The notes: generated by a model not told the origin, from the letters alone. Numbered from the stretch's first letter, positions 37,776-49,569 are shown. The stretch is 64,000 nucleotides of DNA from Comamonas endophytica (GCF_023634805.2 NZ_CP106881.1:2090001-2154000); one strand, 5' to 3'. Made by a program: numbers and translations.

Positions 37776-38864
37776 TCAACGCTGTCGTTCCAGCAGCATC
37801 GAGTCCCCATAGCTGAAAAACCGGTAGTGATGCGCGATCGCCTGCTGATACAGCGACATCACCTGCTCGTACCCCGCCAGCGCGCTGACCAGCATCATCA
37901 GCGTGCTCTTGGGCAGATGGAAGTTGGTGACCAGCATGTCCACCACCTGGAACTCGAAGCCCGGCGTGATGAAGATGTTGGTGTCGCCCTGGATGCGGCC
38001 GCTCTTGGCCCAGGATTCCAGCGTGCGCACCGTGGTCGTGCCGACGGCGATCACGCGGCCGCCGCGCTGGCGGCAGCGCTCGAGCGCGGCGAGCGTTTCC
38101 AGCGGGATGTCATACCACTCGCTGTGCATCTGGTGCTCGGCCAGGTTCTCGGTCTTGACCGGCTGGAAGGTGCCCGCGCCCACATGCAGCGTGACGCTGG
38201 CGCGCTCCACCCCGCGCTCGGCCAGGCGCGCCAGCACGGCTTCATCGAAGTGCAGCGCGGCCGTGGGCGCGGCCACGGCGCCGGGCTTGCTGGCAAACAC
38301 CGTCTGGTAACGCTGGCTGTCCTCGGCCGCATCCGGGTCGTTGCCCTCCGACTGCTGGCGCTCGATATAGGGCGGCAGCGGCAGGTGGCCGTGGCGCTCC
38401 ATCAGCTCGTAGGGCGTCTCGCCCGCCGGGCCCTGCAGCGCGAAGCGGAACAGCGGGCCATTCTCGTCGGGCCAACGGCCCAGCAGCTGTGCGTCGAAGC
38501 CGCCGCCGTGCAGGCCGCCGCACATGTGGATGCGCGCGCCGGGCAGGGGCTTCTTGCTGACACGCATGTGGGCGACCACCTGGCCGTTCTCCAGCACGCG
38601 CTCGATCAGCAGCTCGAGCTTGCCGCCGCTGGCCTTCTCGCCAAACAGCCGGGCCTTGAGCACGCGGGTGTCGTTGAACACCAGCAGGTCGCCGGCTTCG
38701 AGCAGTTCGGGGAGTTCGCGGAAGATGCGGTGGATTGCCGGCGAAGTGCGGCCGTCGAGCAGGCGCGAGGCGCTGCGTTCGGGCGCGGGATGCTGGGCAA
38801 TGAGGGATTCGGGAAGCGCGAAGTCGAAGTCGCTGAGCGTGAAGGCGCGGGAGCTGGAAGACAT
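37776..38864 (-). CDS. queA: S-adenosylmethionine:tRNA ribosyltransferase-isomerase
   Basis: 362 residues. QueA adds the cyclopentene precursor from SAM to preQ1 in tRNA during queuosine synthesis. Family blocks are [22 protein letters not shown] near residue 15, [14 protein letters not shown] near 60, HLPLPPYI near 175, [16 protein letters not shown] near 205, [10 protein letters not shown] near 240 and [15 protein letters not shown] near 310. The start [15 protein letters not shown] at 38864 is chosen; the upstream frame to 39311 is non-homologous. tgt, the usual partner, is not adjacent. It converges with the siderophore operon. Confidence 0.96.
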   Translation of the reverse strand: MSSSSRAFTLSDFDFALPESLIAQHPAPERSASRLLDGRTSPAIHRIFRELPELLEAGDLLVFNDTRVLKARLFGEKASGGKLELLIERVLENGQVVAHMRVSKKPLPGARIHMCGGLHGGGFDAQLLGRWPDENGPLFRFALQGPAGETPYELMERHGHLPLPPYIERQQSEGNDPDAAEDSQRYQTVFASKPGAVAAPTAALHFDEAVLARLAERGVERASVTLHVGAGTFQPVKTENLAEHQMHSEWYDIPLETLAALERCRQRGGRVIAVGTTTVRTLESWAKSGRIQGDTNIFITPGFEFQVVDMLVTNFHLPKSTLMMLVSALAGYEQVMSLYQQAIAHHYRFFSYGDSMLLERQR

Positions 38865-38983
38865 GTGGTTCTTGAGGGCCGGACAGGGCCCGTTCCAAGG
38901 AGCAAAAAAGGAGCCGGGATTGTCGCAAAGAAATGCCGGTCCGCAGCCCATGTTGTCTTTGGGCGCGTGACGCGCCGCCGTGC

Positions 38984-40243
38984 TCAGGCCAGCGCCGCCT
39001 CGGCCCTGGCCACGTGCCCGCCCCACAGCGCGTCGAGGTCGTCGAAGGGCCAGTTGGCGGGGTCCTCGTGGGTGACGATGCGCTCGCTGCAGTCCGGCGC
39101 CGCGAGGTCCAGCACATGGGTCGGGATGCGCTGCTGCGGCCGTATCGCGTAGAACACCTTGACGCGCGGCGCCAGCAGCGAGACCTGCGAGGCCTCCACC
39201 ACCACCGCCAGCCGCTGCGACTGCAGCCGCACCAGCGAGCCCACGGGATAGATGCCCACGGTCTGCACGAAGGCCTGGAACAGCTTGTGGTCCAGCTGGG
39301 TGCGGCTCCACTGCGCCATGCGGCGGATGGCCTCGGCCGGGGGGCAGCCGCGCGTGTAGGGCCGGTTGGAGGTCACCGCGTCATAGACGTCGCAGATCGC
39401 CGTCATGCGCGCCAGCAACGGAATGTTCTCGCCTGCGAGCTGGTGCGGGTAGCCGCTGCCATCGATGCGCTCGTGGTGGTAGAGGCAGGCATCGCGCACC
39501 GCCGGATCGATATCCATGACCTGCAGCATCTGCCAGCCCTTGGCCGAATGGGTGCGCATGATCGCGAACTCATAGTCGTCGAGCGGCCCGGGCTTGTGCA
39601 GGATGTCCTGGCTGATGGCGGCCTTGCCCAGGTCATGCAGCAGGCCCGCGAGCGCGGCCTTGCGCACGCTGTGGTCGTCGAGCCCCAGGCGCCGCGCCAG
39701 CGCCGCCATCAGCGCGCAGACCGCCAGGCAGTGCAGGTAGGTGTACTGGTCGATTTCCTTGAGGCGCACCAGGCTGGTCAGCGCACCGGGGTTGCGTTCG
39801 ATGGAGTCGGTGATGTCCTCGACCAGGCGGTAGACCGGCGGGATGTCGAGGCCGCCGCCATCGCGCGCCTGGGCGAACAGCTGGCTGAGCGCCGGGTGCG
39901 CGCGCTGGCACAGGTCGGCGGCGCGCTGCAGTTCCTCTTCCATGCTGCTGCTGCGCGCGCTGCGCGCCGAACGCGGACGCTGCGAATGGCCCGAGTGCGC
40001 GGGGTCGACAAATGACGCGGTGTCGGGGTCATAGACCAGGCAGTCAATGCCGGGCGGCACGTCGGCGCCCTTGCGCACGTCGATCCAGACTTCCTGGATG
40101 CTGCCCTTGTGCAGCTTGGCCAGCTCCTCGGGTGTCTTGATGAGGAAACGGCTGCGCCAGAAGGGGTGGGCGAGCCAGGAGCCGCAGAATTCGTGCAGAT
40201 ACATGCCCTGCGAGAGGTGCTGGACATTGAGGCGCTTGAGCAT
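38984..40243 (-). CDS. HD-GYP domain c-di-GMP phosphodiesterase with N-terminal DUF3391
   Basis: 419 residues. An N-terminal DUF3391-like segment (about 1-80) is followed by a variable linker and an HD-GYP domain at about 165-340. The catalytic pair LLHDLGK has His203-Asp204, and the GYP loop [11 protein letters not shown] is at 256-266, both intact. It is predicted to hydrolyse cyclic di-GMP to pGpG/GMP and so act on motility or biofilm control. It has no receiver or membrane segment, so the input is unknown. It is divergent from recG and upstream of queA with a 119-nt gap. Confidence 0.92.
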   Translation of the reverse strand: MLKRLNVQHLSQGMYLHEFCGSWLAHPFWRSRFLIKTPEELAKLHKGSIQEVWIDVRKGADVPPGIDCLVYDPDTASFVDPAHSGHSQRPRSARSARSSSMEEELQRAADLCQRAHPALSQLFAQARDGGGLDIPPVYRLVEDITDSIERNPGALTSLVRLKEIDQYTYLHCLAVCALMAALARRLGLDDHSVRKAALAGLLHDLGKAAISQDILHKPGPLDDYEFAIMRTHSAKGWQMLQVMDIDPAVRDACLYHHERIDGSGYPHQLAGENIPLLARMTAICDVYDAVTSNRPYTRGCPPAEAIRRMAQWSRTQLDHKLFQAFVQTVGIYPVGSLVRLQSQRLAVVVEASQVSLLAPRVKVFYAIRPQQRIPTHVLDLAAPDCSERIVTHEDPANWPFDDLDALWGGHVARAEAALA

Positions 40244-40391
40244 GGGGGCGGGGCGTGAAAGGTAACCTGACGTAAGTGGACCGGCACATGGTAGCCTTTT
40301 TACCCAGGCTGTCGCGCCGTATCGCGGTGCGCGGTGCGCGCGAGCGTTGCTTTATTGTGCCTTTCCCTTTGACCGAGACTATCCGACCTAC

Positions 40392-42512
40392 ATGCCTGCC
40401 CCGCCTTCCGCTCCAGCCAAGACCCCCGCCAGCAGCGCGCAAAAGGCGCTGCTGAAGCTCGGATTGGCGCGCGACATCGATCTGGCGCTGCACCTGCCGC
40501 TGCGCTATGAGGATGAAACCCGGATCACGCCGCTGCGCAACGCACGCGACGGAGCCGTGGTGCAGATCGAGGCCACGGTGGTTTCCAGCGAGGTGCAGCT
40601 GCGCCCGCGGCGCCAGCTGGTGGTGCAGGTCGAGGACGGCACCGGCAGCTGCGAGCTGCGCTTCTTCAGCTTCTATCCCTCGCACCAGAAGACCCTGGCC
40701 GTGGGCGCGCAGCTGCGCATCCGCGGCGAAATCAAGGGCGGCTTCTGGGGGCGGCAGATGATGCATCCCGCGTTCCGTCCCGCCGGCGGCGAGCTGCCGG
40801 CCGCACTGACGCCGGTCTATCCCACGGTGGCCGGGCTGTCGCAGCCCTATCTGCGCCGCGCTATCGCCAGCGCCCTGCTGCGCGCCGACCTGAGCGATAC
40901 CCTGCCGCCGAACGCCGATCCGCCGGTGCAGCGCAGCTGGGGCGAAGGTGGGCTGCAGCCGTTGTACAGCCTGCGCGAGGCGCTGAAGTTCCTGCACAAC
41001 CCCACGCCGGACGTGGCGCTGGCCACGCTCGAGGACCACAGCCATCCGGCCTGGCAGCGGCTCAAGGCCGAGGAGCTGCTGGCCCAGCAGCTGTCGCAAT
41101 ACCAGTCCAAGCGCGAACGTGCCCGGCTGCGGGCTCCGGCGCTGGCCATGCCGGCACCGGTACCCGGCGTCGTGCCGCTCGATGCGCAGTTCCTGGCGCA
41201 GCTGCCCTTCGGCCTGACGCGCGCCCAGCAGCGCGTATGCGCCGAGATCGCCGCCGACATGGCGCGCCCCGTGCCCATGCACCGCCTGCTGCAGGGCGAC
41301 GTGGGTTCGGGCAAGACCGTGGTGGCGGCGCTCTCGGCCATGACCTGCATTGCCGCGGGCTGGCAGTGTGCGCTGATGGCGCCCACCGAAATCCTGGCCG
41401 AGCAGCATTTCAGCAAGCTCGTGGGCTGGCTGGAAACCATCCTCGAACCGCTGGGCAAGAAGGTCGCCTGGCTGTCGGGCGCGCAGAAGAAAAAGCAGCG
41501 CACCCAGATGCTGGAGCTGATCGCCAGCGGCGAGGCGGCGCTGGTGGTCGGCACCCATGCCGTGATCCAGGAGCAGGTGCAGTTCCACAACCTGGCGCTG
41601 GCGGTCATCGACGAACAGCACCGCTTCGGCGTGGCCCAGCGCCTGGCCCTGCGCCAGAAGCTCGCGCATACCGGGCTCGAGCCGCACCTGCTGATGATGA
41701 GCGCCACGCCCATCCCGCGCACCCTGGCCATGAGCTATTACGCCGACCTGGATGTGTCGACCATCGACGAGCTGCCGCCCGGGCGCACGCCGATCGTCAC
41801 CAAGCTGATTGCCGACAGCCGCCGCGACGAGGTCATCGCGCGCATCGCGGCGCAGGTCGCGGCGGGCCGGCAGGTCTACTGGGTCTGCCCACTGATCGAG
41901 GAAAGCGAGGCGCTGGACCTGTCGAACGCCACCGCCACCCATATGGACCTGAGCGAGGCGCTGCCCGGCGTCATGGTCGGCCTGCTGCACTCGCGCATGC
42001 CCACGGCGGAGAAGAAGGCCGTGATGGAGCTGTTCACCGCGGGCACGATGGGCGTGCTGGTCAGCACCACGGTGATCGAGGTCGGCGTCGACGTGCCCAA
42101 TGCCTCGCTGATGGTCATCGAGCACTCCGAGCGCTTCGGCCTGAGCCAGCTGCACCAGCTGCGCGGGCGCGTGGGGCGCGGCGCGGCGGCCTCGGCCTGC
42201 GTGCTGCTGTACGCGGTGAACGACAACGGCAAGCTGGGCGAGACCGCCAAGGAGCGCCTGCGCGCCATGGCCGAGACCAACGACGGCTTCGAGATCGCGC
42301 GCCGCGACCTGGAGATCCGCGGGCCCGGCGAGTTCCTCGGCGCACGCCAGTCGGGCGCCGCCATGCTGCGCTTTGCCGACCTGGAAACCGACATCGCGCT
42401 GCTGGAATGGGCGCGCGAATGCGCACCTCAGATGCTCGACCAATTCCCGCAGCTGGCAGAGCGCCATGTCGCGCGCTGGCTTGGTGGCAAGGCGGAGTAC
42501 CTCAAGGCGTGA
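40392..42512 (+). CDS. recG: ATP-dependent DNA helicase RecG
   Basis: 706 residues, near the E. coli length (693). An N-terminal wedge/OB domain is followed by helicase motifs: Walker A GSGKT at residues 305-309, motif II DEQH at 407-410, motif III SATPIPRTL, and motif VI with QLHQLRGRVGRG. RecG regresses stalled forks and processes D- and R-loops. The start ATG 40392 gives the expected N-terminus; the 15-residue upstream extension is rejected. oxyR follows after 111 nt and ubiA after that, an order I associate with Comamonadaceae. Confidence 0.96.
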   Translation: MPAPPSAPAKTPASSAQKALLKLGLARDIDLALHLPLRYEDETRITPLRNARDGAVVQIEATVVSSEVQLRPRRQLVVQVEDGTGSCELRFFSFYPSHQKTLAVGAQLRIRGEIKGGFWGRQMMHPAFRPAGGELPAALTPVYPTVAGLSQPYLRRAIASALLRADLSDTLPPNADPPVQRSWGEGGLQPLYSLREALKFLHNPTPDVALATLEDHSHPAWQRLKAEELLAQQLSQYQSKRERARLRAPALAMPAPVPGVVPLDAQFLAQLPFGLTRAQQRVCAEIAADMARPVPMHRLLQGDVGSGKTVVAALSAMTCIAAGWQCALMAPTEILAEQHFSKLVGWLETILEPLGKKVAWLSGAQKKKQRTQMLELIASGEAALVVGTHAVIQEQVQFHNLALAVIDEQHRFGVAQRLALRQKLAHTGLEPHLLMMSATPIPRTLAMSYYADLDVSTIDELPPGRTPIVTKLIADSRRDEVIARIAAQVAAGRQVYWVCPLIEESEALDLSNATATHMDLSEALPGVMVGLLHSRMPTAEKKAVMELFTAGTMGVLVSTTVIEVGVDVPNASLMVIEHSERFGLSQLHQLRGRVGRGAAASACVLLYAVNDNGKLGETAKERLRAMAETNDGFEIARRDLEIRGPGEFLGARQSGAAMLRFADLETDIALLEWARECAPQMLDQFPQLAERHVARWLGGKAEYLKA

Positions 42513-42623
42513 ACGCAGCTGACGTCGGTTACCGTCAATTTCAGACATGCGCGGTGCAATATGTGCTGTTTATGCCAAAGTGCCGCGACAATAGCTATTC
42601 CGCATGGCACAGAATTTACATTC

Positions 42624-43589
42624 ATGACACTCACCGAACTCAAGTACATCGTCGCCGTGGCCCGCGAAAAGCATTTCGGGCATGCGGCGGAAGCATGCTA
42701 TGTGTCGCAGCCCACGCTGTCGGTCGCCATCAAGAAGCTCGAGGAAGAGCTTGACGTCAAGCTGTTCGAGCGCAGTGCCGGCGAGGTGTCGGTCACGCAA
42801 CTGGGCGAGGAAATCGTGCGCCAGGCGCAAAGCGTGCTGGAGCAGGCCGCCGCCATCAAGGAAATCGCCAAGCGCGGCAAGGACCCGCTGGCCGGTGCCC
42901 TGACGCTGGGGGTGATCTACACGATCGGCCCCTACCTGCTGCCCGAGCTGGTGCGCCACGCCATCCAGCGCACGCCGCAGATGCCGCTGATGCTGCAGGA
43001 GAACTACACGACCAAGCTGCTGGAGATGCTGCGCACCGGCGAGATCGACTGCGCCATCGTCGCCGAGCCCTTCCCCGACACCGGCCTGGCGACGGCGCCG
43101 CTGTATGACGAGCCCTTCATGGCCGCCGTGCCCAGCACCCACGCGCTGGCGCAGCAGGATTCGGTCTCGACCATCGAGCTGAAGAACGAAACCATGCTGC
43201 TGCTGGGTTCGGGCCATTGCTTCCGCGACCATGTGCTCGAAGTCTGCCCCGAGTTCGCACGCTATGCGAGCAATGCCGAAGGCATCCGCCGCACCTTCGA
43301 AGGCTCGTCGCTGGAAACCATCAAGCACATGGTGGCGGCCGGCATGGGCGTGACGCTGGTGCCGCGCCTGTCGGTGCCGCGCGATGCGCTGGAAAACCAC
43401 GTGCGCCGGCGCAAGAACGACGAGCCGCACATCCGCTACCTGCCGATCCGCACCGAAGACGGGCTGCCCACGCCCAACCGCCGCGTGGTGCTGGTCTGGC
43501 GCCGCAGCTTCACGCGCTACGAGGCGATTGCCGCGCTGCGCAATGCCGTGTACGCCTGCAATCTGCCTGGCGTCGAACGGCTTTCCTGA
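42624..43589 (+). CDS. oxyR: Hydrogen peroxide-sensing LysR-type regulator OxyR
   Basis: 321 residues. An N-terminal winged helix (MTLTELKYIVAVAREKHFGHAA) is followed by an effector domain. The two redox cysteines fall at exactly the E. coli positions, Cys199 and Cys208, in the GHCFRDHVLEVC segment, so peroxide sensing by disulfide formation is expected. Targets such as katG/ahpC are not in the window. The start at 42624 overlaps a 7-codon upstream frame (42604-42627) as ATGA. A strong terminator follows at 43609. Confidence 0.95.
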   Translation: MTLTELKYIVAVAREKHFGHAAEACYVSQPTLSVAIKKLEEELDVKLFERSAGEVSVTQLGEEIVRQAQSVLEQAAAIKEIAKRGKDPLAGALTLGVIYTIGPYLLPELVRHAIQRTPQMPLMLQENYTTKLLEMLRTGEIDCAIVAEPFPDTGLATAPLYDEPFMAAVPSTHALAQQDSVSTIELKNETMLLLGSGHCFRDHVLEVCPEFARYASNAEGIRRTFEGSSLETIKHMVAAGMGVTLVPRLSVPRDALENHVRRRKNDEPHIRYLPIRTEDGLPTPNRRVVLVWRRSFTRYEAIAALRNAVYACNLPGVERLS

Positions 43590-43608
43590 GCCGCGCAAGC
43601 GGCCGCCA

Positions 43609-43640
43609 GGACGGGGCAGGCGCTGGCCCCGTCCATTTTT
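43609..43640 (+). terminator. Rho-independent terminator after oxyR
   Basis: GGACGGGGC (43609-43617) pairs with GCCCCGTCC (43626-43634), followed by ATTTTT. A smaller hairpin, GCCGC-GCAA-GCGGC, lies just upstream. Confidence 0.88.
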
Positions 43641-43727
43641 CACCTGCGCAGGCACCGGCGCATGGCCTTTCCCGCTGCCGGGTCAGCGCCACCCTGTGAC
43701 CGGCGCCCCGTTTCGCACCTGGACCCG

Positions 43728-44627
43728 ATGTCACCTGTTGCTTCTCCCCCATCCCCGCCGCCCGCTGCGCCACGCTCGAAACTGGCGCTGTACCTGGACC
43801 TGATCCGCTGGAACCGCCCCGCGGGCTGGCTGGTGCTGGTCTGGCCGACGCTGGCGGCGCTGTGGGTCGCGGCCGAAGGCTTTCCAGGCTGGCATCTGCT
43901 GCTGGTGTTCGTGCTGGGCACGGTGCTCATGCGCAGCGCCGGCTGCTGCATCAACGACATCGCCGACCGCGATTTCGACCGGCATGTGAAGCGCACCACG
44001 CAGCGCCCGATCACTTCGGGCCAGGTATCGGTCAATGAGGCGCTGGTGCTGGGCGCGGTGCTGGCGCTGGTGGCGCTGGGCCTGGTGCTGACCACGCGCC
44101 GGGAAGCCGTGGCCTGGTCGGTGCCGGCGGTGCTGTTCACCATCCTCTACCCCTTCACCAAGCGCTTCTTCTCCATGCCCCAGGCCTTCCTGGGCATCGC
44201 CTTCAATTTCGGCATCGTCATTGCGTTCGCTGCCGTGCTGGGCAGCGTCACCGCGACCGGCTGGGTGCTGTGGCTGGCCAACATGTTCCTGGTGCTGGCC
44301 TACGACACCGAATACGCGATGGTCGACCGCGACGACGACCTGAAGATCGGCATGAGGACCTCTGCCATCACCCTGGGCCGCTGGGACGTGGCCGGCATCA
44401 TGCTGTTCTTCGCGCTGTGCTGGCTGCTCACGCTGTGGGCGCTGTGGCCCTACGCGCTGGGCTGGCCCTTTGCGCTGGGCATGGCGGCGGCGGCCGCGCA
44501 GATCGCCTGGCATTTCACGCTGATCCGCGAGCGCACGCGCGCCGGCTGCTTCACTGCATTCAGCAAGAGCCACTGGATCGGCGCCACGCTGTTTGCCGGC
44601 ATCGCGCTGGGATTCGCGTTGCGCTGA
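43728..44627 (+). CDS. ubiA: 4-hydroxybenzoate octaprenyltransferase
   Basis: 299 residues with about eight or nine transmembrane helices. The two Asp-rich prenyl-diphosphate/Mg motifs are NDIADRDFD at residues 76-84 and [12 protein letters not shown] at 193-204. It prenylates 4-hydroxybenzoate in ubiquinone synthesis in the inner membrane. The start at 43728 (MSPVASPP) is chosen over a longer frame at 43662 that would begin close behind the oxyR terminator. It ends 2 nt from the end of convergent proC. Confidence 0.95.
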   Translation: MSPVASPPSPPPAAPRSKLALYLDLIRWNRPAGWLVLVWPTLAALWVAAEGFPGWHLLLVFVLGTVLMRSAGCCINDIADRDFDRHVKRTTQRPITSGQVSVNEALVLGAVLALVALGLVLTTRREAVAWSVPAVLFTILYPFTKRFFSMPQAFLGIAFNFGIVIAFAAVLGSVTATGWVLWLANMFLVLAYDTEYAMVDRDDDLKIGMRTSAITLGRWDVAGIMLFFALCWLLTLWALWPYALGWPFALGMAAAAAQIAWHFTLIRERTRAGCFTAFSKSHWIGATLFAGIALGFALR

Positions 44628-44628
44628 A

Positions 44629-45447
<819 letters not shown>

Positions 45448-45473
45448 GTGAAGCGCTATAGGTAAGAAGAAGA

Positions 45474-46970
45474 TCAGGCAGGCAGCGACGCCTGGGCCAC
45501 GGCATGCTCCCAGCGCGCCATCAGCTCCTGCGCGCGCGAAGGCGCCAGGGTCGGCATGAAGCGCCGCTCGGCGGCCCACAGTCCGGTCAATTCCTCGGTG
45601 CCCTGATAGACGCCGGAGGACAGGCCCGCGAGATAGGCCGCGCCCAGTGCCGTGGTCTCGACCACAGCCGGGCGGACCACCGGAATGCCCAGCAGGTCGG
45701 CCTGGAACTGCATCAGCAGGTTGTTGACGCAGGCGCCGCCATCGACGCGCAGTTCGCTGACCGGCGCGCCGCCGCTCTGGACCGCGTCGCGGCTCATGGC
45801 CAGCAGCAGCGCCGCGCTCTGGTAGGCAATGGATTCCAGCGCGGCGCGCGCGATGTGCGCCATCGTGCTGCCGCGCGTGAGGCCGGTGATGGTGCCGCGC
45901 GCATCGGGTTTCCAGTAGGGCGCGCCCAAGCCGGTGAACGCCGGCACCAGCATGACGCCGCCCGAATCGGGCACGCTCTCGGCCAGCGACTGCACCTGGC
46001 CGCTGTGCTCGATGGCTTGCAGGCCGTCGCGCAGCCACTGCACCACCGCGCCGCCGATGAACACGCTGCCCTCGAGCGCAAACGCCGGCGTGGCGCTGGT
46101 CTGCGCGGCGCTGGTGGTGAGCAGCCCGTTGTGCGAGGTCTGGAAATTCGCGCCGGTATGCATCAGCATGAAGCAGCCCGTGCCGTAGGTGTTCTTGGCC
46201 ATGCCGGCCTTGAAGCAGGCCTGGCCGAACAGCGCGCTCTGCTGGTCGCCGGCCACGCCGCCGATGGCAATGCCGGCGCCCAGCACCTCGGCCGCGGTCT
46301 GGCCGAAATCGCTGGCCGAAGGCAGCACCTCGGGCATCAGCGACCTGGGGATGCGCAGCAGCGCCAGCAGCTCGTCGTCCCACCGGTTGGCGTGCACATT
46401 GAAAAGCATGGTGCGCGCCGCATTGCTGACATCGGTCACATGGCGCTTGCCCTGCGTGAGCTGCCAGATCAGCCAGCTGTCCACGGTGCCGAAGGCCAGT
46501 TCGCCGCGCTCGGCAGCGGCGCGCGCGCCCGGCACCTCGTCGAGCAGCCACTGCAGCTTGGTGGCCGAGAAGTAGGCGTCGATGCGCAGGCCGGTCTTCT
46601 GCTGGATCATGTCCGCATGCCCGCCCTCGCGCAGCCGGGCGCAGGCGGGCTCGGCGCGCCGGTCCTGCCAGACGATCGCATGGTGGATCGGCTGGCCGGT
46701 GCGGCGGTTCCAGACCACGGTGGTCTCGCGCTGGTTGGTGATGCCCAGCGCGCGCACCTGGCTGGCTTCGACGCCGGCCTGCGCCAGCGCCGCGCGTGCC
46801 GTGCTCAGCTGGGTGCGCCAGATCTCCATGGGATCGTGCTCGACCCAGCCCGGACGGGGATAGATCTGCGGCAGCTCGAGCTGGGCCTGGGCCACGATGC
46901 GGCCGCGCGCGTCGAAAAGAATGCTGCGGGAACTGGAAGTGCCCTGGTCGAGGGCCAGCAGGTAAGTCAT
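45474..46970 (-). CDS. glpK: Glycerol kinase
   Basis: 498 residues, FGGY family. ATP-binding DQGTSSSR lies at residues 8-15, with [14 protein letters not shown] near 78, [12 protein letters not shown] near 255, [13 protein letters not shown] near 271 and [16 protein letters not shown] near 400. It phosphorylates glycerol to sn-glycerol 3-phosphate. The start is ATG 46970; an 11-codon upstream extension is rejected. It lies between glpR (14 nt upstream) and proC. No glpF facilitator gene is seen next to it. Confidence 0.97.
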   Translation of the reverse strand: MTYLLALDQGTSSSRSILFDARGRIVAQAQLELPQIYPRPGWVEHDPMEIWRTQLSTARAALAQAGVEASQVRALGITNQRETTVVWNRRTGQPIHHAIVWQDRRAEPACARLREGGHADMIQQKTGLRIDAYFSATKLQWLLDEVPGARAAAERGELAFGTVDSWLIWQLTQGKRHVTDVSNAARTMLFNVHANRWDDELLALLRIPRSLMPEVLPSASDFGQTAAEVLGAGIAIGGVAGDQQSALFGQACFKAGMAKNTYGTGCFMLMHTGANFQTSHNGLLTTSAAQTSATPAFALEGSVFIGGAVVQWLRDGLQAIEHSGQVQSLAESVPDSGGVMLVPAFTGLGAPYWKPDARGTITGLTRGSTMAHIARAALESIAYQSAALLLAMSRDAVQSGGAPVSELRVDGGACVNNLLMQFQADLLGIPVVRPAVVETTALGAAYLAGLSSGVYQGTEELTGLWAAERRFMPTLAPSRAQELMARWEHAVAQASLPA

Positions 46971-46984
46971 GTCGATAGGGGGAT

Positions 46985-47752
46985 TCAAAGGGCTACGGTG
47001 CATTGCACTCCGGCTTCTTCCAGCAGCGGAACGAAGGCCGGCGGCGGTGGTGCATCGGTGAACAGGCGGTGGATCTGGGCCAGCGTGGCCAGCTGCACCA
47101 TGGCCTGGCGCTCGAACTTGCTGTGGTCGGCGGCCAGCCAGACTTCGCGCGACTGGGCAATGATGGTCTGGGCCACCTTGACCTCGCGCAGGTCGAAGTC
47201 GCGCAGCGAGCCATCGGCTTCGATGGACGAGATGCCGATCAGCGCGATGTCGACCTTGAACTGGCGGATGAAGTCCACGGCCGCCCCGCCGACGATGCCG
47301 CGGTCGCGCGAGCGCACCACGCCGCCGGCAACGATGACCTCGCAGTCGGTGTTGCTGCTCAGGATGGCGGCCACGTTCAGGTTGTTGGTGATCACGCGCA
47401 GGCCGCGGTGCTGCAGCAGCGCCTGGGCGATGGCCTCGGTGGTGGTGCCGATGTTCAGGATCAGCGAGCAGCCATTGGGCACGGCTTCGGCGACGGCACG
47501 CGCGATGCGTGCCTTGCCATCGGCATGCAGGCCCTGGCGCTGCGGGTGGGCCAGGTTCTCGACCGTGGCGCTGGGCACGCGCACGCCGCCGTGGAAACGC
47601 ACCAGCAGGCCCGCGTCGGCAAGCTTCTGCACATCGCGGCGCACGGTCTGCAGGGTCACGCCGAGCTGAAGCGCCAGCTGTTCCACCGTGGCGGACTGCT
47701 GCTGGCGCACGGCATCAAGCAACTGGAGTTGGCGGGGATTAGAGTGGTTCAC
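46985..47752 (-). CDS. glpR: DeoR-type glycerol-3-phosphate regulon repressor GlpR
   Basis: 255 residues. A DeoR-type helix-turn-helix occupies residues about 5-57 ([23 protein letters not shown]), and the DeoR C-terminal sensor contains [20 protein letters not shown] and [15 protein letters not shown]. It most likely represses glpK and glpD and is relieved by glycerol 3-phosphate. It is divergent from glpD across a 206-bp region with candidate operators, and in line with glpK. Confidence 0.9.
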   Translation of the reverse strand: MNHSNPRQLQLLDAVRQQQSATVEQLALQLGVTLQTVRRDVQKLADAGLLVRFHGGVRVPSATVENLAHPQRQGLHADGKARIARAVAEAVPNGCSLILNIGTTTEAIAQALLQHRGLRVITNNLNVAAILSSNTDCEVIVAGGVVRSRDRGIVGGAAVDFIRQFKVDIALIGISSIEADGSLRDFDLREVKVAQTIIAQSREVWLAADHSKFERQAMVQLATLAQIHRLFTDAPPPPAFVPLLEEAGVQCTVAL

Positions 47753-47780
47753 GCGACCTGCATGTAGGTTAAATACTAAA

Positions 47781-47845
47781 ATCGAATCAAAACGCGCTCA
47801 TGTGAACATGGTATTCACAAAAACGAAACAAAAAGCGCGAAAATC
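47781..47845. promoter_or_regulatory. Candidate GlpR operator region between glpR and glpD
   Basis: Several CGAA-type half-sites typical of DeoR/GlpR operators are clustered here: TCGAATCA at 47782-47789, ACGAAACA at 47823-47830 and GCGAAAAT at 47837-47844. A 6-bp inverted repeat TGTGAA-N7-TTCACA lies at 47801-47819; it includes GAACAT, close to a GlpR half-site, and is also reminiscent of a CRP site but with wrong spacing. Assignment is by family expectation. Confidence 0.4.
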
Positions 47846-47958
47846 TCGCCATTGATTGTGACGCACATTGTCCGTTGCCAGCCTGACAGGATTCCAGGTC
47901 GCAACGGTCACGCCCTGCGCTGCACGATTTTCACCTTTTCACGCTGCCAAACCCGCTT

Positions 47959-49569
47959 ATGACCACTTCTTCGCATCCCCTGGATACAGACCGCGCCGCA
48001 CTGCTGGCGCGGCTGGCAGAACCCGTCGTCTATGACCTGGCGATCATCGGCGGCGGCGCCACGGGCCTGGGCGTGGCGCTGGACGCGGCGGCGCGCGGCT
48101 TCAAGGTGCTGCTGCTCGAGTCGCATGATTTTGCCAAGGGCACCTCGTCGCGTGCAACGAAGCTGGTGCATGGCGGCGTGCGCTACCTGGCGCAGGGCAA
48201 CATCGCGCTGGTGCGCGAGGCGCTGCACGAGCGCACCACCTTGCTGCGCAATGCACCGCACCTGGCGCAGCGCCTGGCTTTCGTCATGCCCTCGTACCGG
48301 CTGCTCGACACGCCTTTCTATGGCGCGGGGCTGAAGATGTACGACGCGCTGGCGGGCAAGGCCGGCCTGGGCGCCACCGAATTCCTCAGCCGCGACCGCA
48401 CGGTGGCGCTGCTGCCGACGGCACGCACCCAGGGCCTCAAGGGCGGCGTCAAATACTGGGACGGCCAGTTCGACGATGCGCGCCTGGCATTGGCGCTGGC
48501 CCGCACGGCCGCGGCCAAGGGCGCGCTGCTGGTCAATTACTGCCCCGCCAGGGAACTGCTGCACGAGAACGGCAAGGTCACCGGCGTGGTCTGTGAAGAC
48601 GCGGAAACCGGCACGGTCTACCAGGTGCGTGCCAAGTGTGTGGTGAATGCAACAGGTCCCTGGGTCGATCTGTTCCGCCAGCTCGACGGCAAGGCGCTGG
48701 GCCGCGAGATCAAGCCCATGGTTGCGCCCAGCCAGGGCGTGCATGTGGTGGTGGACCGCGAATTCCTGCCCACCGACCACGCGCTGCTGATTCCCAAGAC
48801 CGCCGACGGCCGCGTGCTGTTTGCCGTGCCCTGGCTGGGCAAGGTCATCCTGGGCACCACCGACACGCCGCGCAATGACCTGGCGCGCGAGCCGTTGCCC
48901 TTTCCCGAAGAGGTCAACTTCATTCTCTCGGAAGCCGGCAAGTACCTGGTGCGCCAGCCCACGCGCAGCGACGTGCGCAGCGTCTGGGTCGGCCTGCGCC
49001 CGCTGGTCAAGCCGCAGGACGACGACGGCGAGAACACCAAGAAGATCAGCCGCGAGCACACGGTGATGAGCAGCCGCTCGGGCTTGGTCACCGTCACGGG
49101 CGGCAAATGGACCACCTACCGCGCCATGGCCGAGGACGTGCTGCGCGAATGCTTTGCCACGGGCCAGCTGCCCGAGCGCGCCGGCGGCGTCACGGTGGAT
49201 CTGCCGCTGGTGGGCGCGCCTGAAGCGGGCACGCCTGCGGCCGGCGAGCTGCGCCACGGCATGAACGCGCCGCAGGGCCTGCATTCCTATGGCACCGAAG
49301 CCGATGCCGTGGCGGCGCTGCCCGGCGCCGACGCCTGGCTGGTAGAAGGCCTGAGCGAGGCCATGGTGCGCTTTGCCGTGCGCCATGAATATGCGCGCAG
49401 CGTGGAGGACGTGCTGGCGCGGCGCAGCCGCCTGCTGTTCCTTGATGCGCAGCGTGCGCTGCAGATCGCGCCGCGCGTGGCGGCGCTGCTCGAGGAAGAG
49501 CTCGGCCGCGATGCCGGGCTGGCCGCCTTCCAGAGCCTGGCGCTGCAATATCTGCCACGCGCCCAGTAG
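47959..49569 (+). CDS. glpD: FAD-dependent glycerol-3-phosphate dehydrogenase
   Basis: 536 residues. The FAD-binding motif GGGATGLG is at residues 31-38, followed by GTSSRATKLVHGGVRYL (GlpD family signature), WVGLRPLVK and TVTGGKWTTYRAMAED. It oxidises glycerol 3-phosphate to dihydroxyacetone phosphate at the membrane and passes electrons to quinone. It completes the glycerol pathway with GlpK. It is divergent from glpR; I see no clear Shine-Dalgarno word before the ATG at 47959. Confidence 0.96.
   Translation: MTTSSHPLDTDRAALLARLAEPVVYDLAIIGGGATGLGVALDAAARGFKVLLLESHDFAKGTSSRATKLVHGGVRYLAQGNIALVREALHERTTLLRNAPHLAQRLAFVMPSYRLLDTPFYGAGLKMYDALAGKAGLGATEFLSRDRTVALLPTARTQGLKGGVKYWDGQFDDARLALALARTAAAKGALLVNYCPARELLHENGKVTGVVCEDAETGTVYQVRAKCVVNATGPWVDLFRQLDGKALGREIKPMVAPSQGVHVVVDREFLPTDHALLIPKTADGRVLFAVPWLGKVILGTTDTPRNDLAREPLPFPEEVNFILSEAGKYLVRQPTRSDVRSVWVGLRPLVKPQDDDGENTKKISREHTVMSSRSGLVTVTGGKWTTYRAMAEDVLRECFATGQLPERAGGVTVDLPLVGAPEAGTPAAGELRHGMNAPQGLHSYGTEADAVAALPGADAWLVEGLSEAMVRFAVRHEYARSVEDVLARRSRLLFLDAQRALQIAPRVAALLEEELGRDAGLAAFQSLALQYLPRAQ

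Noticed and set aside
40044..42548. An 834-residue open frame on the minus strand
   Set aside because: Antisense to recG; no recognisable motif.
47801..47819. A CRP site between glpR and glpD
   Set aside because: TGTGA and TCACA are present but separated by 9 nt instead of 6, so it does not fit the CRP consensus; kept only as part of a general operator region.
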